The position numbers were made by a program, and so were the translations under genes. A stretch of DNA of 9,617 nucleotides from Desulfobacteraceae bacterium (GTDB lineage Bacteria > Desulfobacterota > Desulfobacteria > Desulfobacterales > JAABSP01), in contig JAABTE010000078.1 in NCBI GenBank assembly GCA_011390035.1, positions 1 through 9,617 of the forward strand, given 5' to 3'. The notes under the pieces were generated by a model, which made no database searches, was not told the DNA's origin, and saw only the letters and a list, made by a program, of their open reading frames with translations. How positions within the stretch are numbered: position 1 is the first letter of the stretch; each line of letters opens with the position of its first letter. This document shows, piece after piece, positions 7,411-9,617 of the stretch.

Positions 7411-7938
7411 ATGGCGCAAGCGGACAATCTGGTGGCGCGCTGGTATGCCCTGCATACCCGCAGCCGATTTGAAAAGGTGGTGGCCGAGGGGCTGCGGGCC
7501 AGGCGGATGGAGGTCTTCCTGCCCCTGCATTCGGTTATCAGCCGGCGGCGGGACCGGCGCAAGGTGATTCGGGCGCCGCTGTTTCCCGGCTATGTGTTTG
7601 TCCGGAGCGATCTGGACCCCCGGCGCCATGTGGCGATATTGCGGGCCACGGGCGCCGTCTCGCTGGTGGGCGGCACCCATGGGCCTGTGTCGGTGCCCGA
7701 CGAGCAGATCGAATCCCTGGCCATCATGGTGGCCGTCCGGGGCCGGGAGATTCTCGCCGGCGATTATGCGCTGGTGGCGCCGGGCCGGCCGATTTTGGTG
7801 AAAACCGGGCCCCTTGCCGGCGTGCGGGGCCTGTTTGTCCGGATGAAGGGCGCCCACCGGGTGGTGGTGCGCCTGGATGCCCTTGGCCGCTTCGCCGCGG
7901 TGGAGGTGGCGGCGGAGGATGTGGAGATTATTCGGTAA
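7411..7938 (+). CDS. NusG-like transcription elongation/antitermination factor (NusG paralogue, UpxY/RfaH-type)
   Basis: A 175-residue protein with a NusG N-terminal domain at about residues 8-108 (WYALHTRSRFEKVVAEGL; FPGYVFVRSD at 58-67) and a C-terminal KOW domain at about 125-175 (ILVKTGPLAGVRGLFVRMKG). NusG-family factors bind RNA polymerase through the first domain, and specialised paralogues suppress termination in particular long operons, often for polysaccharides. This is probably a paralogue rather than housekeeping NusG because it lies beside lptD and not in the usual secE-nusG-rplK neighbourhood. It begins 18 nt after the lptD stop with only a weak ribosome site, so reinitiation or coupling from lptD is likely. 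Its target operon is not visible in the window. Confidence 0.88.
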   Translation: MAQADNLVARWYALHTRSRFEKVVAEGLRARRMEVFLPLHSVISRRRDRRKVIRAPLFPGYVFVRSDLDPRRHVAILRATGAVSLVGGTHGPVSVPDEQIESLAIMVAVRGREILAGDYALVAPGRPILVKTGPLAGVRGLFVRMKGAHRVVVRLDALGRFAAVEVAAEDVEIIR

Positions 7939-7954
7939 AAACTTTCATAACAGC

Positions 7955-7983
7955 TTGACTTTTTATCACATTGCGTTTATGAC
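7955..7983 (+). promoter_or_regulatory. Sigma70-type promoter for the HU gene
   Basis: TTGACT (7955-7960) and TATGAC (7978-7983) are spaced by exactly 17 nt in an AT-rich stretch just after the NusG-like gene. The -35 matches 5 of 6 and the -10 4 of 6 consensus positions. Transcription would begin near 7990, giving a leader of about 47 nt to the ATG at 8037. It probably also drives holB and the PSP1 gene, which follow without a gap. Confidence 0.6.
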
Positions 7984-8036
7984 CAGAACAGGCTTTTCAA
8001 GGACCATATCGGAAACGGAAACAAGGGGTTCATCAT

Positions 8037-8312
8037 ATGAATAAGCTGGAGCTGATTTCCGCTCTCAAGAACGAGGCCAACATCTCCAAGTCCGAGGCCG
8101 CCAGGGTGGTCGAAATCTTTTTCGGCAACATGGCCGACGCCCTCTCCGATGGGGAGCGCGTCGAAATCCGGGGCCTGTGCAGCTTTTTCGTGAAGGATTA
8201 CAAAAGCTACACGGGCAGAAATCCCAAAACCGGCGACAAGGTGACCATCACCCCCAAGAAGCTGCCCTTTTTCAAGTGCGGCAAGGAACTCAAGGAGCGG
8301 GTCGATTACTAG
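8037..8312 (+). CDS. HU/IHF-family DNA-binding protein
   Basis: A 91-residue protein, the full length of the HU/IHF family, which dimerises and bends DNA in the nucleoid. It has the N-terminal helical pair (MNKLELISALKNEANISKSEA), the VEIRGLCSFFVKDY saddle strand, the DNA-intercalating arm GRNPKTGDKVTI with the conserved proline, and a C-terminal helix ending KELKERVDY. FFVKDY and the FKCGKEL ending lean towards IHF-like members, but homodimeric HU versus an IHF subunit cannot be settled from sequence. AAGGGG lies 8 nt before the ATG. The last codons contain AAGGAG, which seems to serve as the ribosome site for holB, so expression of the two is probably coupled. Confidence 0.93.
   Translation: MNKLELISALKNEANISKSEAARVVEIFFGNMADALSDGERVEIRGLCSFFVKDYKSYTGRNPKTGDKVTITPKKLPFFKCGKELKERVDY
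8292..8307 (+). promoter_or_regulatory. Ribosome binding site and ATT initiation codon proposed for holB
   Basis: AAGGAG (8292-8297) is followed by 7 nt and then ATT (8305-8307), in frame with holB. The site is embedded in the HU codons for LKERVD, and the proposed ATT overlaps the end of HU by 8 nt. No ATG, GTG or TTG occurs in this frame between the stop at 8242-8244 and the TTG at 8419, although conserved HolB sequence lies in between. Confidence 0.5.
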
Positions 8313-9405
8313 CCGGCGGCCTTCAAGCCAAGGCGCCCTGGCCCCCATCATCGGTCAGGATCGGGCCCAGGCCCTGCTGTCGGCGCTCGTTCGCCGTTCC
8401 GCTGTTCCCCACGCCCTCTTGTTTTCGGGGATGGACGGGGTGGGCAAGCGGACCACCGCCCTGCGCCTGGCCATGGTCCTCAACTGCGAGGCGGACGGCG
8501 CAGGGCCCCGGGTGGCCGGCGGCCGGCTTAACCCGTGCGGCGCCTGCCGGCCCTGCCGGAAGATCCTGTCGGATAGCCATCCGGACGTTCAGGTGGTGGC
8601 GCCCTCGGGGGTCTTTATCCGCGTCGAGCAGATCCGGGCGGCCCGGAACGCCCTGGCCCTGAAGCCGTATGAGGGGCGATGGCGGGTGATCGTCATCTCC
8701 GACGCCCAGGCCATGAACGCAGAGGCGGCCAACGCCTTTCTCAAGATGCTCGAGGAGCCGCCGGGCCGGACCATCCTGGCGCTCACCGCGCCCCAGGCGT
8801 CTGACCTGCTGCCCACCATCGTCTCCCGTTGCCAGCCGGTGCGGTTTCAGCCCATCGGCCGTGCGGCGCTGATCGACCACCTGGTTCGGGAGCGGGAAAT
8901 GTCCCGGGAGGCGGCGGCGGTGGTGGCGGCGCTGGCAAGGGGCGGGCTCAGCCGGGCCCTGACCCTGGACCCGGCCGAATGGCTGCCCTACCGGAGCTGG
9001 CTTCTGGAGCGGATGGCCGCCCTTGCCGGGGGGGGGGACGCCCTTCGGCTGGCCCTGGCCGAGCGGCTGGCGGCGGACAAGGAGAGGCTGCCCGAGATCA
9101 TGGAAATGTTAAAGCTCTGGTTTCGGGACCGGTGCGTGGCCAAATACGATCCGGATCGGATCGAAAACGACGATCTGGCGCGGGCCGGGCGGCTGGCGGA
9201 TCTGCCGGACGCCGCCGCCGGGGCCGCTATTGGCGCCCTTCAACGCGCCCAGAAGAAGCTGGGGGGCAACGCCAACCCGCGCCTGACCTTAGAGGCGCTT
9301 CTGCTGGATCTGGCCGGGGCGCTGGACGGCGGCATGGCCCCGGGCGGGATGAACGGAATGGAAGGGGCGGGCCCCACGATCAAAACGCGGACGGGACGGA
9401 AATGA
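8305..9405 (+). CDS. holB: DNA polymerase III subunit delta-prime (clamp-loader)
   Basis: From the proposed ATT start, a 366-residue AAA+ clamp-loader subunit that works with delta and tau/gamma to load the beta clamp at replication forks. It has the family N-terminus IIGQDRAQALLSALVRRSAVP (15-35), Walker A GMDGVGKRT (42-50), a zinc module with C61, C78, C81 and C84 (CGACRPC), the segment MNAEAANAFLKMLEEPP, and the SRC arginine-finger motif at 174-176. The C-terminal collar helices follow. An intact Walker A is retained, unlike E. coli delta-prime. The first common initiator is TTG 8419, and starting there would delete the conserved N-terminus; ATT 8305 with AAGGAG is therefore preferred, with CTG 8338 less likely. 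A run of ten G (9028-9037) encodes AGGGD. The stop overlaps the next ATG. Confidence 0.9.
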   Translation: MTSRRPSSQGALAPIIGQDRAQALLSALVRRSAVPHALLFSGMDGVGKRTTALRLAMVLNCEADGAGPRVAGGRLNPCGACRPCRKILSDSHPDVQVVAPSGVFIRVEQIRAARNALALKPYEGRWRVIVISDAQAMNAEAANAFLKMLEEPPGRTILALTAPQASDLLPTIVSRCQPVRFQPIGRAALIDHLVREREMSREAAAVVAALARGGLSRALTLDPAEWLPYRSWLLERMAALAGGGDALRLALAERLAADKERLPEIMEMLKLWFRDRCVAKYDPDRIENDDLARAGRLADLPDAAAGAAIGALQRAQKKLGGNANPRLTLEALLLDLAGALDGGMAPGGMNGMEGAGPTIKTRTGRK

Positions 9406-9617
9406 CAATAAAGCTGGTGGGTGTGCGCTTCAAGCCGGCGGGCAAGGTCTATGATTTTGACGCCGGCGCGTTTGTGTTGAACCGGGGGGACTCGGTGATC
9501 GTTGAGACCGAGCAGGGCCTCGGCCTGGGATTTGTCGCGATCCCGCCGACCTATCGGGAGGATAACGAGGGAAGGATCTTCAAGAAGGTCTTCCGCATGG
9601 CCACTGCCAAGGATTTC
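9402..9617 (+). CDS. PSP1-domain protein, RicT/YaaT-like (N-terminal part, runs off window)
   Basis: Seventy-two codons are visible, from an ATG that overlaps the holB TGA (ATGA). The sequence VGVRFKPAGKVYDFDAG, then GDSVIVETEQGLGLGFV, matches the start of the PSP1 family. That family includes Bacillus subtilis YaaT (RicT), part of a complex affecting RNA maturation and sporulation phosphorelay proteins. In Gram-negative bacteria the role is less defined. holB followed by a PSP1 gene is a common pairing in bacteria, which supports the call. The conserved cysteines of the family lie beyond the visible part, so an iron-sulfur cluster cannot be judged. Confidence 0.85.
   Translation, partial: MTIKLVGVRFKPAGKVYDFDAGAFVLNRGDSVIVETEQGLGLGFVAIPPTYREDNEGRIFKKVFRMATAKDF

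Noticed and set aside
8177..8662. A 161-codon open frame on the plus strand overlapping HU and holB
   Set aside because: It is out of frame with both genes and Arg/Pro/Ser/Gly-rich without motifs; HU and HolB explain the region fully.

Overview
The window is GC-rich chromosomal DNA from a Gram-negative bacterium. An outer-membrane LPS-assembly gene (lptD) establishes the Gram-negative envelope. The gene set (surE, a YhaM-like OB/HD protein, tmk, holB followed by a PSP1/RicT-type gene, a NusG paralogue, and a cysteine synthase fused to a cysteinyl-tRNA-synthetase-like domain) suggests a Desulfobacterota (deltaproteobacterial, sulfate-reducer-like) lineage. That placement is inference from gene content, not from a marker phylogeny.

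Left half, minus strand (4958 down to 1): surE, then a YhaM-like OB-fold/HD 3'-5' exonuclease candidate whose ATG overlaps the surE stop, then tmk with a strong ribosome binding site. After a 206-bp gap comes a long gene running off the left edge, encoding a CysK-CysS fusion. The first three genes form a compact operon for nucleotide and RNA turnover. The gap holds a 19-bp direct repeat and a long imperfect inverted repeat, plus a candidate promoter for the fusion gene.

Right half, plus strand (5077 to 9617): lptD diverges from surE across a 118- to 127-bp region (depending on the surE start) containing an 18-bp near-palindrome. It is followed closely by a NusG/UpxY-type elongation-factor paralogue. 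A well-formed sigma70-type promoter then precedes an HU/IHF-family gene, holB (DNA polymerase III delta-prime) and the start of a PSP1-domain gene, which runs off the right edge. The last two genes overlap by ATGA.

Two points stand out. The CysS half of the fusion keeps all four zinc ligands but has lost the HIGH and KMSKS signatures and the KIIK lysines, so it looks like a repurposed, non-aminoacylating domain tethered to an intact cysteine synthase. The conserved N-terminus of HolB is encoded upstream of any ATG/GTG/TTG codon, and the only well-placed initiator is an ATT with an ideal Shine-Dalgarno sequence inside the end of the HU gene. No RNA genes, insertion sequences or CRISPR arrays were seen, and no stretch over 300 bases lacks a gene.
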